Source of the DNA: Rikenella microfusus DSM 15922
GTDB lineage: Bacteria; Bacteroidota; Bacteroidia; Bacteroidales; Rikenellaceae
Direction of reading: 5' to 3'
DNA length: 64,000 nucleotides
NCBI RefSeq assembly: GCF_000427365.1
Contig: NZ_KE386488.1
Coordinates: 2,515,882 to 2,579,881, forward strand
Shown here: positions 16,931 to 26,598 of the stretch, piece by piece
How positions within the stretch are numbered: the stretch's first letter is position 1
How the letters are laid out: each line of letters begins with the position of its first letter
Program-made: the position numbers and the translations under genes
The notes under the pieces: model-generated
The model's database searches: none
Told to the model about the DNA's origin: nothing
What the model saw: the letters and a program-made list of their open reading frames with translations, nothing else

Positions 16931-18376
16931 ATGTATATCTGGCGCATCGTCATCTATTCCCTGCTGGTATTCTACGTGCTGGTCGTAGTCGCGACGGTTT
17001 TTACCGTGCTGCACGAACGGCGCGATCCGGTGCGGGCATTGTCCTGGATCGCGGTCATCGTCCTGCTGCCGTTCATCGGGATCGGGCTTTTCGTCTTTTT
17101 CGGGCAGGACTATCGCAAGCGGAAAATCTTCAACCGGAAAGAGATCAAAGACCTCAAGCAGTTCGAAAATCTGAGCTACAAACAACTGCGCGAAATAGAC
17201 AGTTTCGCCAACCCGGAAGTGGTTTCCAACCGGGAGATCATCACCCTGCTGCTGAACAGCAACAAATCGCTGCTGACCACCAATAACCGGCTGGAGGTAC
17301 TCGACGACGGCGGAGAGACGTTCTCGTCGCTGATCGACGCGTTGAAGCGGGCCGAGTCGTTCATCCACCTGGAATACTATATTTTCGAGAACGACGCGTT
17401 GGGAGGCCGGATAGCGGAAATACTGAAAGACAAGGCGAAGGCCGGGGTGGAGGTGCGTTTCATTTACGACGATGTGGGAAGCTGGAACCTCAAGCGGAGT
17501 TTTATCCGTTCGCTCCGGGAGGCCGGGGTGCAGGTGCACTGTTTCATGCCGGTCGTATTTCCGTGGCTCACCAGCAAGATCAATTACCGCAACCACCGCA
17601 AAATCGCGGTGATCGACGGCAAGGTCGGCTATACCGGCGGGCTGAACATCGCCGACCGCTACCTGCACGGTACCAAACACGGCCCGTGGCGCGATACGCA
17701 CCTGAAGATCGAAGGGACCGCCGTGCATATGTTGCAGCTTACTTTCCTGACCGACTGGTATTTCGCTACCGGCATACAGCTCCGCGACAAGGAGAAGTAC
17801 CTGGCAGTGCAGGACGGATATTCGGGCGATACGGCGGTACAGATCGCCACATCGGGTCCGGACTCGGACTGGGCGACGATCATGCAGGCCTATTTCGCGG
17901 CGATCAACAAGGCGACGGACCATATCTATATTTCGACCCCTTATTTCATGCCGGGCGAGTCGCTGCTGACGGCGCTGAAGGTGGCCGCCCTCAGCGGAAT
18001 CGACGTGCGGATCATGCTTCCGTCGCGTTCCGACAGCAAGATCGTCTATTGGGCTTCGCGTTCCTATATAGCGGAATTGCTGGAGGCCCGCATCAAGGTC
18101 TATCTTTACCGGAAGGGTTTCAACCACAGCAAAATCATGACCATCGACAACCATTTCAGTTCGATCGGGACGGCCAATATGGACAACCGCAGTTTCGAGG
18201 ACAATTTCGAGGTGACGGCCATGATTTACGACCGACAGGTGACGGACCGCATCGAGCGGAGGTTCCTGTCGGATCTGGAGGGATGCACCCGCCTGACGCG
18301 GAAGCGGTGGGCCACCCGGTCGCGTACCGATATATTCAAAGAGTCCGTGGCGCGGCTTTTCAGCCCGTTGCTGTAA
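16931..18376 (+). CDS. cls: Cardiolipin synthase (phospholipase D family)
   Basis: 481 residues. Two N-terminal membrane helices (~3-25, ~35-57) are followed by two PLD domains: HRKIAVIDGKVGYTGG (HKD motif 1, ~residue 220) and HSKIMTIDNHFSSIGT (HKD motif 2, ~residue 400). It condenses two phosphatidylglycerols, or a related pair, into cardiolipin at the inner membrane. It follows the response regulator by ~60 bases with a perfect palindrome directly before its ATG, so co-regulation is plausible. Confidence 0.95.
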   Translation: MYIWRIVIYSLLVFYVLVVVATVFTVLHERRDPVRALSWIAVIVLLPFIGIGLFVFFGQDYRKRKIFNRKEIKDLKQFENLSYKQLREIDSFANPEVVSNREIITLLLNSNKSLLTTNNRLEVLDDGGETFSSLIDALKRAESFIHLEYYIFENDALGGRIAEILKDKAKAGVEVRFIYDDVGSWNLKRSFIRSLREAGVQVHCFMPVVFPWLTSKINYRNHRKIAVIDGKVGYTGGLNIADRYLHGTKHGPWRDTHLKIEGTAVHMLQLTFLTDWYFATGIQLRDKEKYLAVQDGYSGDTAVQIATSGPDSDWATIMQAYFAAINKATDHIYISTPYFMPGESLLTALKVAALSGIDVRIMLPSRSDSKIVYWASRSYIAELLEARIKVYLYRKGFNHSKIMTIDNHFSSIGTANMDNRSFEDNFEVTAMIYDRQVTDRIERRFLSDLEGCTRLTRKRWATRSRTDIFKESVARLFSPLL

Positions 18377-18389
18377 CCGAAAATTGACG

Positions 18390-18397
18390 TATCTTTG
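18390..18397 (+). promoter_or_regulatory. -7 box for the outer-membrane barrel gene (TATCTTTG)
   Basis: TATCTTTG matches TAnnTTTG and lies 61 bases before the ATG of the downstream barrel gene, just past the cls stop. Gives a long leader if used. Confidence 0.4.
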
Positions 18398-18458
18398 TCT
18401 GCGGATAGGCCGTTCGTTCCGAGAACGGTTTAGGGGTTTTACCAAATACGGATTCCGA

Positions 18459-19103
18459 ATGAAAAAGATTTTTCTCCTTCTGTTGATCGCCTGCGGCGGT
18501 TTTTCCGCAGCGCAGGCCCAGTCTTTCTTTCAGTTCGGGGTCAAAGGCGGTCTGCTGGTCAATAATTCCGATCTGAAATATGTCTTTTCCGGCAGCCAGG
18601 ACCGTTACGACGAAAGCAGTACCAAACCGGGGTTCGAACTGGGGTTTCAAGCCCGTCTGCGGCTGCCGATGGGGTTCCTGCTCCAGCCGGAAATCGTATA
18701 TGCCCGTACCAGCGGGTCGTTCCCGATCGATGCGACCAACGGCGGTGGCGGGCAATACGGCGATAAGCTGAAGATCCGTTCCAACTGGATCGAAGTGCCG
18801 GTACTGGTCGGTTGGAAATTCTCGATCGTGCGTCTGATGCTGGGGCCGTCGTTCCGCTTCCCGATGGACGAAGTGATGAACGCCGGCTTGGAAGAGGCGA
18901 AAGTAGCGCCGCGGCTTCAGAATTTCGTCATGGGCTACCAGGCCGGCGTGGGGGTCGATCTCGGCCGGCTGACGCTGGACGCCCGTTTCTGCGGCAACTT
19001 TACGAATATCACCGACCAGGGTGTGAGCCAAAGTTACACGCCCGATCTGAAAGTCAAGGAACGCAGGGTGGCCGTTACGATCGGTTATATGATTCTCAAA
19101 TAA
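18459..19103 (+). CDS. Outer-membrane beta-barrel (PorT-like porin family)
   Basis: 214 residues with a clear signal peptide (MKKIFLLLLIACGGFSAAQA|Q). The mature part alternates hydrophobic and polar residues with aromatic-capped strands (FFQFGVKGGLLVNN, FLLQPEIVYARTSG, SIVRLMLGPSFRFP) and ends VAVTIGYMILK, as in PorT/OMP_b-brl_2 family eight-strand barrels. The open frame extends 25 codons upstream of ATG 18459 without sense. Not part of an obvious secretion operon here; specific role unknown. Confidence 0.82.
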   Translation: MKKIFLLLLIACGGFSAAQAQSFFQFGVKGGLLVNNSDLKYVFSGSQDRYDESSTKPGFELGFQARLRLPMGFLLQPEIVYARTSGSFPIDATNGGGGQYGDKLKIRSNWIEVPVLVGWKFSIVRLMLGPSFRFPMDEVMNAGLEEAKVAPRLQNFVMGYQAGVGVDLGRLTLDARFCGNFTNITDQGVSQSYTPDLKVKERRVAVTIGYMILK

Positions 19104-19126
19104 CAGTATTGCGGTATATCAATCGT

Positions 19127-20113
19127 ATGAGCGAAAAAATCATCGACCTCGCCGGAACCATCGATCCGGTGGATTTTTACGGTCCCGCCAACGCCAATTT
19201 CGATTATTTGGCCGGGAAATTTCCGGAACTGAAGATCGTGGCGCGCGGAGGAACGATGAAACTGTTCGGCTCGGAAGAGCAGATCGCCCGTTTTGAAAAC
19301 CGTTTCGGCCAGTTGATTCAATACTACGGTCGTTACGGCCATTTGTCGCGCGAGGTGTTGGACCAGATTTTCGACACTCCGGTACATGCTCGTCCGGCGG
19401 CGGCAGTAAAGACGAGCGGAACCGGCGAAACGGGCCATGCGGCGGACGACGACGCGATCGTATACGGGAACAACGGGAATGTGATCCGTGCCCGGACGGC
19501 CAATCAACGGAAACTGGTCGAGTTGTACGGCAAAAACGACCTGTTGTTCGCCGTGGGGCCTGCGGGGAGCGGAAAGACCTATACGGCGATCGCTTTGGCC
19601 GTGCGGGCCTTGAAGAATAAAGAGGTGAAACGGATCATACTGACTCGTCCGGCGGTCGAAGCCGGCGAAAAACTCGGTTTCCTGCCGGGGGATATGAAAG
19701 AGAAACTCGACCCGTACCTGCAACCGTTGTACGACGCGCTGAACGATATGATCCCGCCCAAAAAATTGCAGGATTACATGGCCGAAGGCATCGTGCAGAT
19801 CGCCCCGCTCGCCTATATGCGGGGACGGACGCTGGACAACGCTTTCGTGATTCTGGACGAGGCGCAGAACACGATCCTGTCGCAAATCAAGATGTTCCTG
19901 ACGCGCATGGGACGCAACGCGAAATTCATCGTGACGGGGGACATTACCCAGATCGACCTGCCGGTCAAAAACGATTCCGGTCTGATGCCGGCGATCGGGA
20001 TGTTGCGCGGAATCGAAGGGATCGCCGTGGTCGAATTCGACCGAAAAGACATCGTGCGGCACGATTTGGTGAAACATATCGTGCAGGCGTTCGACGAGCA
20101 TTCAACTCATTAA
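19127..20113 (+). CDS. phoH: PhoH-family ATPase
   Basis: 328 residues, standard for PhoH-like proteins. N-terminal KH-like region (~1-110), then the ATPase: Walker [36 protein letters not shown], Walker B VILDEAQN and the [10 protein letters not shown] arginine-finger region. Family members are cytosolic P-loop ATPases linked to RNA handling or phosphate starvation; the exact role is not settled. The start at 19127 removes a long frame overlapping the barrel gene. purC follows by 25 bases. Confidence 0.93.
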   Translation: MSEKIIDLAGTIDPVDFYGPANANFDYLAGKFPELKIVARGGTMKLFGSEEQIARFENRFGQLIQYYGRYGHLSREVLDQIFDTPVHARPAAAVKTSGTGETGHAADDDAIVYGNNGNVIRARTANQRKLVELYGKNDLLFAVGPAGSGKTYTAIALAVRALKNKEVKRIILTRPAVEAGEKLGFLPGDMKEKLDPYLQPLYDALNDMIPPKKLQDYMAEGIVQIAPLAYMRGRTLDNAFVILDEAQNTILSQIKMFLTRMGRNAKFIVTGDITQIDLPVKNDSGLMPAIGMLRGIEGIAVVEFDRKDIVRHDLVKHIVQAFDEHSTH

Positions 20114-20138
20114 AGTTTACATAAACCTTTTCAAAATC

Positions 20139-21104
20139 ATGGCGAAAGCATTGGTAAAGACCGATATGCGCTTCGACGGTCAAAAATCTTTGTACGAAGG
20201 CAAGGTGCGCGACGTTTACAATATCGACGACAAATATCTGGTCATGGTCGTAACCGACCGTATTTCGGCCTTCGACGTGGTGCTGCCCAAGGGGATTCCG
20301 TTCAAGGGCCAGGTACTGAACCAGATCGCCTCCAAAGCGTTGGACGCCACGGTCGATATATGCCCGAACTGGAAAATCGCCTCTCCCGACCCGATGGTCA
20401 CCGTCGGGCACAAGTGCGAACCGTTCCCGGTGGAGATGATCGTACGCGGATACCTGACCGGCAGCTCGTGGCGCGATTACAAGGCCGGGGCACGTTCGAT
20501 CTGCGGCGTACCCCTGCCCGAAGGGATGCGCGAACACCAGAAATTCGACAAACCGATCATCACGCCGACCACCAAGGCGGAACTGGGGTTGCATGACGAG
20601 AATATCTCGAAAGAGGAGATCATCGCTCAGGGGCTGGTATCGGCCGAAGATTACGCCGTGCTGGAAAAATACGCCATGCAGTTGTTCGAGCGCGGGACGG
20701 AAATCGCGGCGAAACACGGGCTTATTCTGGTGGATACCAAGTATGAGTTCGGGAAAAAGGACGGCGAGATTTACCTGATCGACGAAGTGCATACTCCGGA
20801 CAGTTCGCGTTATTTCTATGCGGACGGTTATCAGGAACGTTTCGACAAGGGCGAACAGCAGCGGCAACTCTCCAAAGAGTTTGTGCGCGAATGGCTGATG
20901 GAACATCATTTCCAGGGCCGCAAAGGCGACGTGATGCCGGAACTGACCGATGCGTTCGTGGACAGCGTGAGCGAACGGTATATCGAGTTGTACGAGCACA
21001 TTACCGGCGAGAAGTTCGATCGAGGCGCCGATGCGGCCTCCGAACAGGCCATTCAGGAGCGTATCGAGCACAATGTCGAAAACATGCTGGCCCGGTTGAA
21101 ATAG
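20139..21104 (+). CDS. purC: Phosphoribosylaminoimidazole-succinocarboxamide synthase (SAICAR synthetase)
   Basis: 321 residues, the longer PurC form. It joins CAIR and aspartate using ATP in purine synthesis. Motifs: [10 protein letters not shown] (N-terminal nucleotide loop), [35 protein letters not shown] and [17 protein letters not shown]. Probably co-transcribed with phoH; a strong terminator follows. Confidence 0.97.
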   Translation: MAKALVKTDMRFDGQKSLYEGKVRDVYNIDDKYLVMVVTDRISAFDVVLPKGIPFKGQVLNQIASKALDATVDICPNWKIASPDPMVTVGHKCEPFPVEMIVRGYLTGSSWRDYKAGARSICGVPLPEGMREHQKFDKPIITPTTKAELGLHDENISKEEIIAQGLVSAEDYAVLEKYAMQLFERGTEIAAKHGLILVDTKYEFGKKDGEIYLIDEVHTPDSSRYFYADGYQERFDKGEQQRQLSKEFVREWLMEHHFQGRKGDVMPELTDAFVDSVSERYIELYEHITGEKFDRGADAASEQAIQERIEHNVENMLARLK

Positions 21105-21130
21105 ACCGGTTCCCGGAGTAGAACGATAAA

Positions 21131-21169
21131 AGCGGGACAGATCTCTTTCAGGTCTGTCCCGCTTTTTTT
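21131..21169 (+). terminator. Rho-independent terminator after purC
   Basis: An 11-bp perfect stem (21131-21141 with 21153-21163) is followed by six T residues, 26 bases after the purC stop. Confidence 0.9.
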
Positions 21170-21189
21170 GCACGGGAAGCGGTCTGTTT

Positions 21190-21516
21190 TTACCCTTTTA
21201 TCATCGTAAGCATCATCTTGAAACGGGTTGCCGCCCGAAGCGAGTGAGGTATCCCGGCCGGCATGATGACCGCATCGCCCGTTTTCAGGTACAGGGGCTG
21301 GCCGCCGAGCCGTATTTCAACCTCGCCGTCTATGACTTGCACGAGCGCATCGAATGGTGCGCTGTGCTCGCTCAGCCCCTGGCCGCTGTCGAACGCGAAC
21401 AGCGTAACGTTGCCCGCATCGTTTTTCAGTACCTGTTTGCTGACTATCCCTCCTTCCGCATATTCGATCGCATCCCGGAGTCCGAATACGGCCGATTTCG
21501 AAAACACGTCTTTCAT
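21190..21516 (-). CDS. Small cupin-domain protein
   Basis: 108 residues forming one cupin barrel: the first motif region is reduced (LSEHSAPFDALVQVIDGEVE) and the second is GDAVIMPAGIPHSLRA. The metal-ligand histidines are partly kept (SEH..., IPH). It begins 9 bases after hcp on the same strand, so hcp-cupin is likely an operon. Small cupins downstream of redox genes are common in anaerobes, but the reaction is unknown. Confidence 0.82.
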   Translation of the reverse strand: MKDVFSKSAVFGLRDAIEYAEGGIVSKQVLKNDAGNVTLFAFDSGQGLSEHSAPFDALVQVIDGEVEIRLGGQPLYLKTGDAVIMPAGIPHSLRAATRFKMMLTMIKG

Positions 21517-21525
21517 AACGACAAT

Positions 21526-23172
21526 TTATTGAATCCAGTTTTTCATATCTTCATCGACCGTCGAAATGGTACCGAGTCCGAACTTTTCGGCCAGTACTTT
21601 CGCTACGTTCGGCGGCAGGAATGCCGGCAGGGTAGGCCCTATATGGATATTCCGGATACCGAGGCTCAGCAGCGCCAGTAGAACGATGACCGCTTTCTGT
21701 TCGTACCAGGCGATGTTATAGACGATCGGCAGGTCGTTCACGCTTTTCAGGCCGAAAGCCTTTTGCAAAGTGAGGGCGATCCGCACCAGCGAGTAACTGT
21801 CGTTGCATTGTCCGGCATCGAGTACACAGGGAATCCCCCCGATGTCGCCGAGAGCCAGTTTATTGTACCGGTATTTGGCGCATCCGGCGGTCAGGATCAC
21901 CGTATCGGCGGGCAGCGCTTCGGCAAAACGAGTATAGTACTCGCGAGCCTTGAAGCGACCGTCGCAGCCGGCCATGACGACGAACTTGCGGATGGCGCCG
22001 GACTTCACGGCTTCGACCACTTTGTCGGCCAAGGCTACGACCTGGTTGTGGGCGAATCCGCCGATGATCTCGCCGTGCTCGATCTCCGTGGGAGGAGCGC
22101 ATTTCCGGGCGTGTTCGATGATCGCCGAGAAATCTTTGGGCTTGCCGTCCCTGCGGCCAGGAATATGCGTGGCGCCCGGAAGTCCTGCCGAACCCGTGGT
22201 ATAGATCCGGTCGGCGTAGTTCGCATTTTTCAACGGAGGAACGATGCAGTTGGTGGTGAACAGGATCGGACCGTTGAACGTCGGGAACTCTTCCCGCTGT
22301 TTCCACCATGCGTTGCCGTAGTTGCCGACGAAGTGCGGGTATTTCTTGAAAGCAGGGTAGTAGTGGGCCGGAAGCATCTCGCTATGGGTGTAAATGTCTA
22401 TGCCTGCGTCTTTGGACTGTTCCAGCAACTCTTCGAAGTCTTTGAGGTCGTGGCCGCTGACCAGAATCCCCGGCCGCCGGCCTACGCCGATATTCACTTT
22501 CGTAATTTCCGGATTTCCGAACGAGGCGGTGTTCGCTTTGTCGAGCAGGGCCATCGCTTTCACTCCGCATTCGCCTACGTTCAGCACCAAGGCCGTCAGT
22601 TCGTTGATTCCGATGTCCGGTCGGCTCACTTCGGCCAGCGCATTTTCCAGCATTTCGTAAACGTCGTTGTCCTCGAATCCGAGATTGAGCGCATGTTCGG
22701 TGTAGGCGGCCGCTCCCTTGCAGCCGTAAATGACCAGCTGTTTCAACGCACGGGTATCTTCGTCCGTCATGCTCAGCACGCCGATTCCGGACGCTACGGT
22801 TTCATAATTGGCCGGCGCAGGATGGAAAGCCGTTTCCGGCAGGTCGGGCAGGGCGATGCCCCTTTTTTGGGCGACTCCGATCAATTCGTTTTTCATGGTC
22901 AGCGCCGCCGCGATTTTTTCGCGAATGGCGCTGTCGTCGAAATTGGCATTGGTGATCGTGCAGAACAGTGCGTCGAGCATCTGGCGGCTGGCCCGGATTT
23001 CCGGATTCCCTTTACGGCGGAGTTCACGGTTCACGATCGCCTCTCCGCGTACGGCGTATAGTAATACGTCCATCAGAGCGGAGGTACGGGGTTCTTTCCC
23101 GCATACCCCCTTGAGCGTACAGCCTTTGTTCTGGGCCGTTTCCTGACATTGATAACAAAACATTTCCATCAT
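21526..23172 (-). CDS. hcp: Hybrid-cluster protein (hydroxylamine/NO reductase)
   Basis: 548 residues, full-length class. The N-terminal cluster motif is [15 protein letters not shown] followed by GVCGK (Cys6, 9, 18, 24), the anaerobe-type CX2CX8CX5C spacing that binds a 4Fe-4S cluster. Hybrid-cluster ligands appear in [24 protein letters not shown] and GQCNDSYS. The family reduces NO or hydroxylamine and protects from nitrosative stress in the cytosol. Two adjacent ATGs are possible (23172 or 23169). Context: ferredoxin upstream, cupin downstream, Crp/Fnr regulator divergent. Confidence 0.96.
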   Translation of the reverse strand: MMEMFCYQCQETAQNKGCTLKGVCGKEPRTSALMDVLLYAVRGEAIVNRELRRKGNPEIRASRQMLDALFCTITNANFDDSAIREKIAAALTMKNELIGVAQKRGIALPDLPETAFHPAPANYETVASGIGVLSMTDEDTRALKQLVIYGCKGAAAYTEHALNLGFEDNDVYEMLENALAEVSRPDIGINELTALVLNVGECGVKAMALLDKANTASFGNPEITKVNIGVGRRPGILVSGHDLKDFEELLEQSKDAGIDIYTHSEMLPAHYYPAFKKYPHFVGNYGNAWWKQREEFPTFNGPILFTTNCIVPPLKNANYADRIYTTGSAGLPGATHIPGRRDGKPKDFSAIIEHARKCAPPTEIEHGEIIGGFAHNQVVALADKVVEAVKSGAIRKFVVMAGCDGRFKAREYYTRFAEALPADTVILTAGCAKYRYNKLALGDIGGIPCVLDAGQCNDSYSLVRIALTLQKAFGLKSVNDLPIVYNIAWYEQKAVIVLLALLSLGIRNIHIGPTLPAFLPPNVAKVLAEKFGLGTISTVDEDMKNWIQ

Positions 23173-23332
23173 TTTGTATATTTAAACGATTAGTTTTAAG
23201 TAAAAGATACCCTTTACTCTATTTGCGCATACCTGCGTATTCCGACCGCCCCCCTAAGCGGAGCAAACCCCGGTTCGAGTGCCAAGGTCGTTCAGGGAGA
23301 TCGCTACATGATTTTGGGCAAAGTCGTATATT

Positions 23333-24202
23333 TTAAATCCACTTGGTATCAATAACCTCGCCAGAAACGGAGAGTACGGTTATCGTGAGCGGAATATTCC
23401 GCCGGGCATGTTCGCGGGCTTGCATGGCTATTCGTACAAGTCCCTGGCAACAGGGGACTTCCATAATCAGAACCGTTAAGGTACCGATACCGCCGATGTC
23501 GATCATTTCCGTCAGTTTTTCTACATAGACCGGCAGATTGCCGTCGAGTTTGGGGCAGGCGATAGCCAGAGTCTTGCCCGACAGAAAACGACTGTGAAAG
23601 TCGCCGCAGGCGAAAGCCGTGCAGTCGGCCGCCAACAGCAGGTCGGCATCTTTCAGGAATCCGGCCCGGGGATTGAGCAGGTGCAGCTGTACCGGAAATT
23701 GTCTCAATGCCGAAAGTTGTCCGCCGTCTTTTCTTTGCGGGGTGACGGCAAGGCGGAAACCGGGACGGGCGATTTCGCGGGCGGTGGCTCCGGGGCAGGT
23801 GCAGGTTGCCGCCCCTATTCGGGATTCTGTCGGAGACAGACCGGTTCTCTCCAAATCCGGATACAGGTCGCGGCGTTTCAGGTAGTCCAGGCCTTGTCGC
23901 AGCCATTCCGTTTCCCCGTGGTCTTTCAGATGTTTCAGATGGGCCAGGACGACGGCCTGGCCTTTGGGAACCAAACGTTCCATCACGGCCGCCTCGTCGT
24001 AAGGCGCCGCTTTCCGTTTCTCCAGCGTGATGGCCCCGACAGGACACTCTCCGATACAGGCGCCCAGCCCGTCGCAATAGAGGTCGCTGACCACGACCGC
24101 CTTGCCGTTCACTACTTGCAGGGCACCTTCGTGGCAACCGCTCACGCACTTCCCGCATCCGTTGCATCGTTCTTCGTCTATTTTGATTACGGTTCGTTCC
24201 AT
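23333..24202 (-). CDS. Two-cluster 4Fe-4S ferredoxin-type protein linked to hcp
   Basis: 289 residues. Residues 1-60 are a bacterial ferredoxin fold: CNGCGKCVSGCHEG (C13, 16, 19, 23) and CDGLGACIGECPVGAI. The remaining ~230 residues hold further cysteines (TCTCPG, VPCCQG, ADCTAFACGDFH) seen in ATP-binding/ferredoxin proteins adjacent to hcp in Bacteroidota and clostridia. It likely passes electrons to Hcp or matures it; this is inferred from context. ATG 24202 is chosen because it starts the ferredoxin fold; a TACATTTG promoter box lies 26 bases upstream. A 160-base gap separates it from hcp. Confidence 0.85.
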   Translation of the reverse strand: MERTVIKIDEERCNGCGKCVSGCHEGALQVVNGKAVVVSDLYCDGLGACIGECPVGAITLEKRKAAPYDEAAVMERLVPKGQAVVLAHLKHLKDHGETEWLRQGLDYLKRRDLYPDLERTGLSPTESRIGAATCTCPGATAREIARPGFRLAVTPQRKDGGQLSALRQFPVQLHLLNPRAGFLKDADLLLAADCTAFACGDFHSRFLSGKTLAIACPKLDGNLPVYVEKLTEMIDIGGIGTLTVLIMEVPCCQGLVRIAMQAREHARRNIPLTITVLSVSGEVIDTKWI

Positions 24203-24213
24203 TTCGTAACTCC

Positions 24214-24230
24214 TTGTCATTCGGCAACAA
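24214..24230. promoter_or_regulatory. Candidate Crp/Fnr-family (HcpR-like) operator
   Basis: TTGT-N9-ACAA is an inverted repeat directly downstream of the ferredoxin -7 box, where a bound regulator would block or modulate transcription. Placement between the divergent regulator and ferredoxin genes suits autoregulated control. The arms are only 4 bases, so the assignment is tentative. Confidence 0.3.
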
Positions 24231-24235
24231 ATGTA
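24228..24235 (-). promoter_or_regulatory. -7 box of ferredoxin promoter (TACATTTG)
   Basis: The minus strand reads TACATTTG, matching TAnnTTTG, 26 bases before the ferredoxin ATG. Confidence 0.5.
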
Positions 24236-24263
24236 AGAAGCCGGTTTTCCTCGAAGTGTCGCC

Positions 24264-24295
24264 ATTGTTACACTCGGAGATATATTTTAGTTTTG
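24264..24295 (+). promoter_or_regulatory. Promoter of the Crp/Fnr regulator gene
   Basis: ATTG at 24264-24267 and TAGTTTTG at 24288-24295 are separated by 20 bases, the normal Bacteroidota -33/-7 spacing, and the ATG follows 16 bases later. It diverges from the ferredoxin promoter. Confidence 0.55.
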
Positions 24296-24311
24296 CGGAA
24301 AAGATTCGGCG

Positions 24312-24986
24312 ATGGATTATGTACAGTTGGCCCGTCTTCCGCTGTTCCGGGGCGTCTCTCCGGAAGAGTTGGAGCGGATATTCGGAACGCTCCGGATACG
24401 CGAAGAGCGGTTTGACAAAGGCGAGATGCTCGCCATGCAGGACGAACCGGTAAACCGGCTGATTATCCTGCTGCGAGGCAGTGTCAAGGGCGAGATGACC
24501 GATCCTTCGGGAAAACTGATCAAAGTGGAGGATATCGAAGCCCCCAGTCCGTTGGCGATCCTGTTCCTGTTCGGCAAGGACAACCGCTTTCCCGTATCGG
24601 CGACGGCCCGCGAAGCGGTAGAGGCGGTCGTCATTCCGAAACGGTCGGTACTGCGGATGTTGTCTATGAACGAGCGGGTGCTGGAAAATTACCTCGGCCT
24701 GTCGGCGGATTTCGCCGTGCGCCTGAGCCGTAAACTGCACTTCATGGCTTTTCGGACGATCCGGCAAAAAATGGCTTTGTACCTGTTGCATCTATCCAAA
24801 GAGTCGGGGTCGGACACGGTCGAATTGGACAAGACGAAAACCGCTCTTGCGGAATATTTCGGCATTTCGAGGCCGTCGCTCGAACGGGAAATCGCCCGGA
24901 TGCAGGCGGACGGACTGATCGCGGCGGAACGCCGTAGGATCGTTATCCGGGATAAAATGGGGCTGGCACGGCTGGCCGACAAATAA
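24312..24986 (+). CDS. Crp/Fnr-family transcriptional regulator (HcpR-like)
   Basis: 224 residues: cyclic-nucleotide-binding-like effector domain (~10-125; LIILLRGSVKGEM, SPLAILFLFG) and C-terminal winged helix (~145-215; ALAEYFGISRPSLEREIARMQADG). No FNR-type N-terminal cysteine cluster, so a non-cluster sensor such as haem, as known for Porphyromonas HcpR, is plausible. Its divergent position next to ferredoxin-hcp suggests it controls them in response to nitrosative stress. Family assignment is solid; the HcpR role is inferred from context. Confidence 0.88.
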   Translation: MDYVQLARLPLFRGVSPEELERIFGTLRIREERFDKGEMLAMQDEPVNRLIILLRGSVKGEMTDPSGKLIKVEDIEAPSPLAILFLFGKDNRFPVSATAREAVEAVVIPKRSVLRMLSMNERVLENYLGLSADFAVRLSRKLHFMAFRTIRQKMALYLLHLSKESGSDTVELDKTKTALAEYFGISRPSLEREIARMQADGLIAAERRRIVIRDKMGLARLADK

Positions 24987-25022
24987 AAAGCGAGCTTTGC
25001 AAAATAATGCAAAGCTCGCTTT
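24987..25022. terminator. Bidirectional terminator between crp-type regulator and ahpF
   Basis: A 15-bp perfect stem (24987-25001 with 25008-25022) with a six-base loop AAATAA separates two converging genes. Both arms end in A/T runs, so it can work on either strand. Confidence 0.85.
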
Positions 25023-25041
25023 CACATGAAGGAACAGAGGT

Positions 25042-26592
25042 TCAGAGAACCCCTTTGATCCGGTCTTCGCTGGCGGAGAGGGCGGCTTTCGCCCCTTCGC
25101 CCATCGCGATGACGATCTGTTTGTAACGGACGTCCGTTACGTCGCCTGCGCCGTAAACACCGGGTACCGAAGTACGGCAGTTTTTGTCCGTAACGATTTC
25201 GCCGGCCCGGTTGGTTTCGAGCGCATCGGCGAACAGGGCGCTGTTGGCCGAAAGGCCGATCTGGACGAATACTCCGTCGAGCGTCAGCGTCCGTTCCTCG
25301 CCGGTAGCGCGGTCTTTGACGCGCAGGCCGGTCATACGGCTGCCGTCGCCCAGCACTTCCAGCGTCTGGATGTTCGTATGGATATCCGCGTTGGGCAGGC
25401 TGCGCAGTTTGTCTTGCAGCACCTGGTCGGCTTTCAGCGTTTCGAGGAACTCCAGTACGGTAACCTGCGAACAGATCCCCGCCAGATCGATGGCGGCTTC
25501 GACGCCCGAATTGCCGCCTCCGATCACCGCGACGTGTTTGCCGGCATAGAACGGGCCGTCGCAATGCGGACAGAATGCCACGCCGCGACCCGTGTATTCG
25601 CTCTCGCCGGCTACGCCCAGCTTACGCCACGAAGCTCCCGTGGCGACGATCAGTTGCGGAGCGCGGAATATTTCGCCGCCTTTGGCATGCAGTTCTTTGG
25701 TACTGCCGTCCGAGGTGAACCGTTCGATTTTACGGTTGTCGCAAATGTCGATTCCATACGCCTCCATATGCTTGCGCAAATCTCCCGCAAGGGTCGCTCC
25801 GGTCGTATAGGGCACGGAAATCAGATTTTCGATGCCTACCGTTTCATTGACCTGTCCTCCGATCCGTTCGGCGACCACGGCTACGCGCAGCCCTTTGCGG
25901 GCGGCGTAGATCGCGGCCGACGACCCTGCGGGGCCGCCGCCTGCCACGAGCAGGTCGTATTCCCGCACAACGGGAACGCCGTCCCCTCCCGCGGTGCCGA
26001 AACGTTCTTCCAGCTTGTCCAGCAGTTCGGCCAGCGTGCCTCGTCCGATATGGATCAGTTCGTCGCCGTAGAAGACGGCCGGCACGGCCTGTACCTTCAG
26101 TCGTTCGGCTTCGTCGGGATACAATGCCCCGTCCACGGCCGTGTGGGTGATCCCCGGATGGAGAATGGCGATCAGGTTCAGCGCCTGTACCACATCGGGA
26201 CAATTGGTGCAGGTCAGCGACATGTAAGTCGTCAGGTCGATGTCTCCTTTCAACGCTTCGATCCGGCGCCGTGTCATGTCGTCGGGCAGGTTTTTACCCT
26301 TGCCGTCGGCGTTCAGCACGGCGAGCAGCAGCGAGCTGAATTCGTGTCCGTTCGGCACTGCCCGGAAACGGATACCGAGGTCGTCTCCTTCGCGCAGGAT
26401 GCGGAATTGGAGTCCGTCGCCGTCGCTGACCCGGCAGGAGAGCCGTTCCGAGCACGAGGCCGTCTCTTCCAGCAGCTCCAGCAGTTCGCGGCGCGAGGGG
26501 TGAGCCGCCCCGACCGTTATGTCGAACACGTAATCGGCTTCGAGTCCCTGGAATATTTGGAGCAGTTGCTCTTTGAGCGAGTTGTCCAGCAT
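25042..26592 (-). CDS. ahpF: Alkyl hydroperoxide reductase flavoprotein subunit F
   Basis: 516 residues, normal length. N-terminal tandem thioredoxin-like region with the CTNCPDVV redox pair (C128/C131), then a thioredoxin-reductase-like module: GGGPAGSSAA (FAD), FCPHCDGPF disulfide (~340) and GGGNSGVEAA (NADH). It moves electrons from NADH to AhpC in the cytosol. It starts 6 bases after ahpC on the same strand, so ahpCF is an operon. Confidence 0.97.
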   Translation of the reverse strand: MLDNSLKEQLLQIFQGLEADYVFDITVGAAHPSRRELLELLEETASCSERLSCRVSDGDGLQFRILREGDDLGIRFRAVPNGHEFSSLLLAVLNADGKGKNLPDDMTRRRIEALKGDIDLTTYMSLTCTNCPDVVQALNLIAILHPGITHTAVDGALYPDEAERLKVQAVPAVFYGDELIHIGRGTLAELLDKLEERFGTAGGDGVPVVREYDLLVAGGGPAGSSAAIYAARKGLRVAVVAERIGGQVNETVGIENLISVPYTTGATLAGDLRKHMEAYGIDICDNRKIERFTSDGSTKELHAKGGEIFRAPQLIVATGASWRKLGVAGESEYTGRGVAFCPHCDGPFYAGKHVAVIGGGNSGVEAAIDLAGICSQVTVLEFLETLKADQVLQDKLRSLPNADIHTNIQTLEVLGDGSRMTGLRVKDRATGEERTLTLDGVFVQIGLSANSALFADALETNRAGEIVTDKNCRTSVPGVYGAGDVTDVRYKQIVIAMGEGAKAALSASEDRIKGVL

Positions 26593-26598
26593 GGCGGA

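Noticed and set aside
23262-23300. tRNA-like segment (GGTTCGAGTGCC) between hcp and ferredoxin
   Set aside because: The T-loop-like motif has no complementary arms, no acceptor stem and no anticodon arm.
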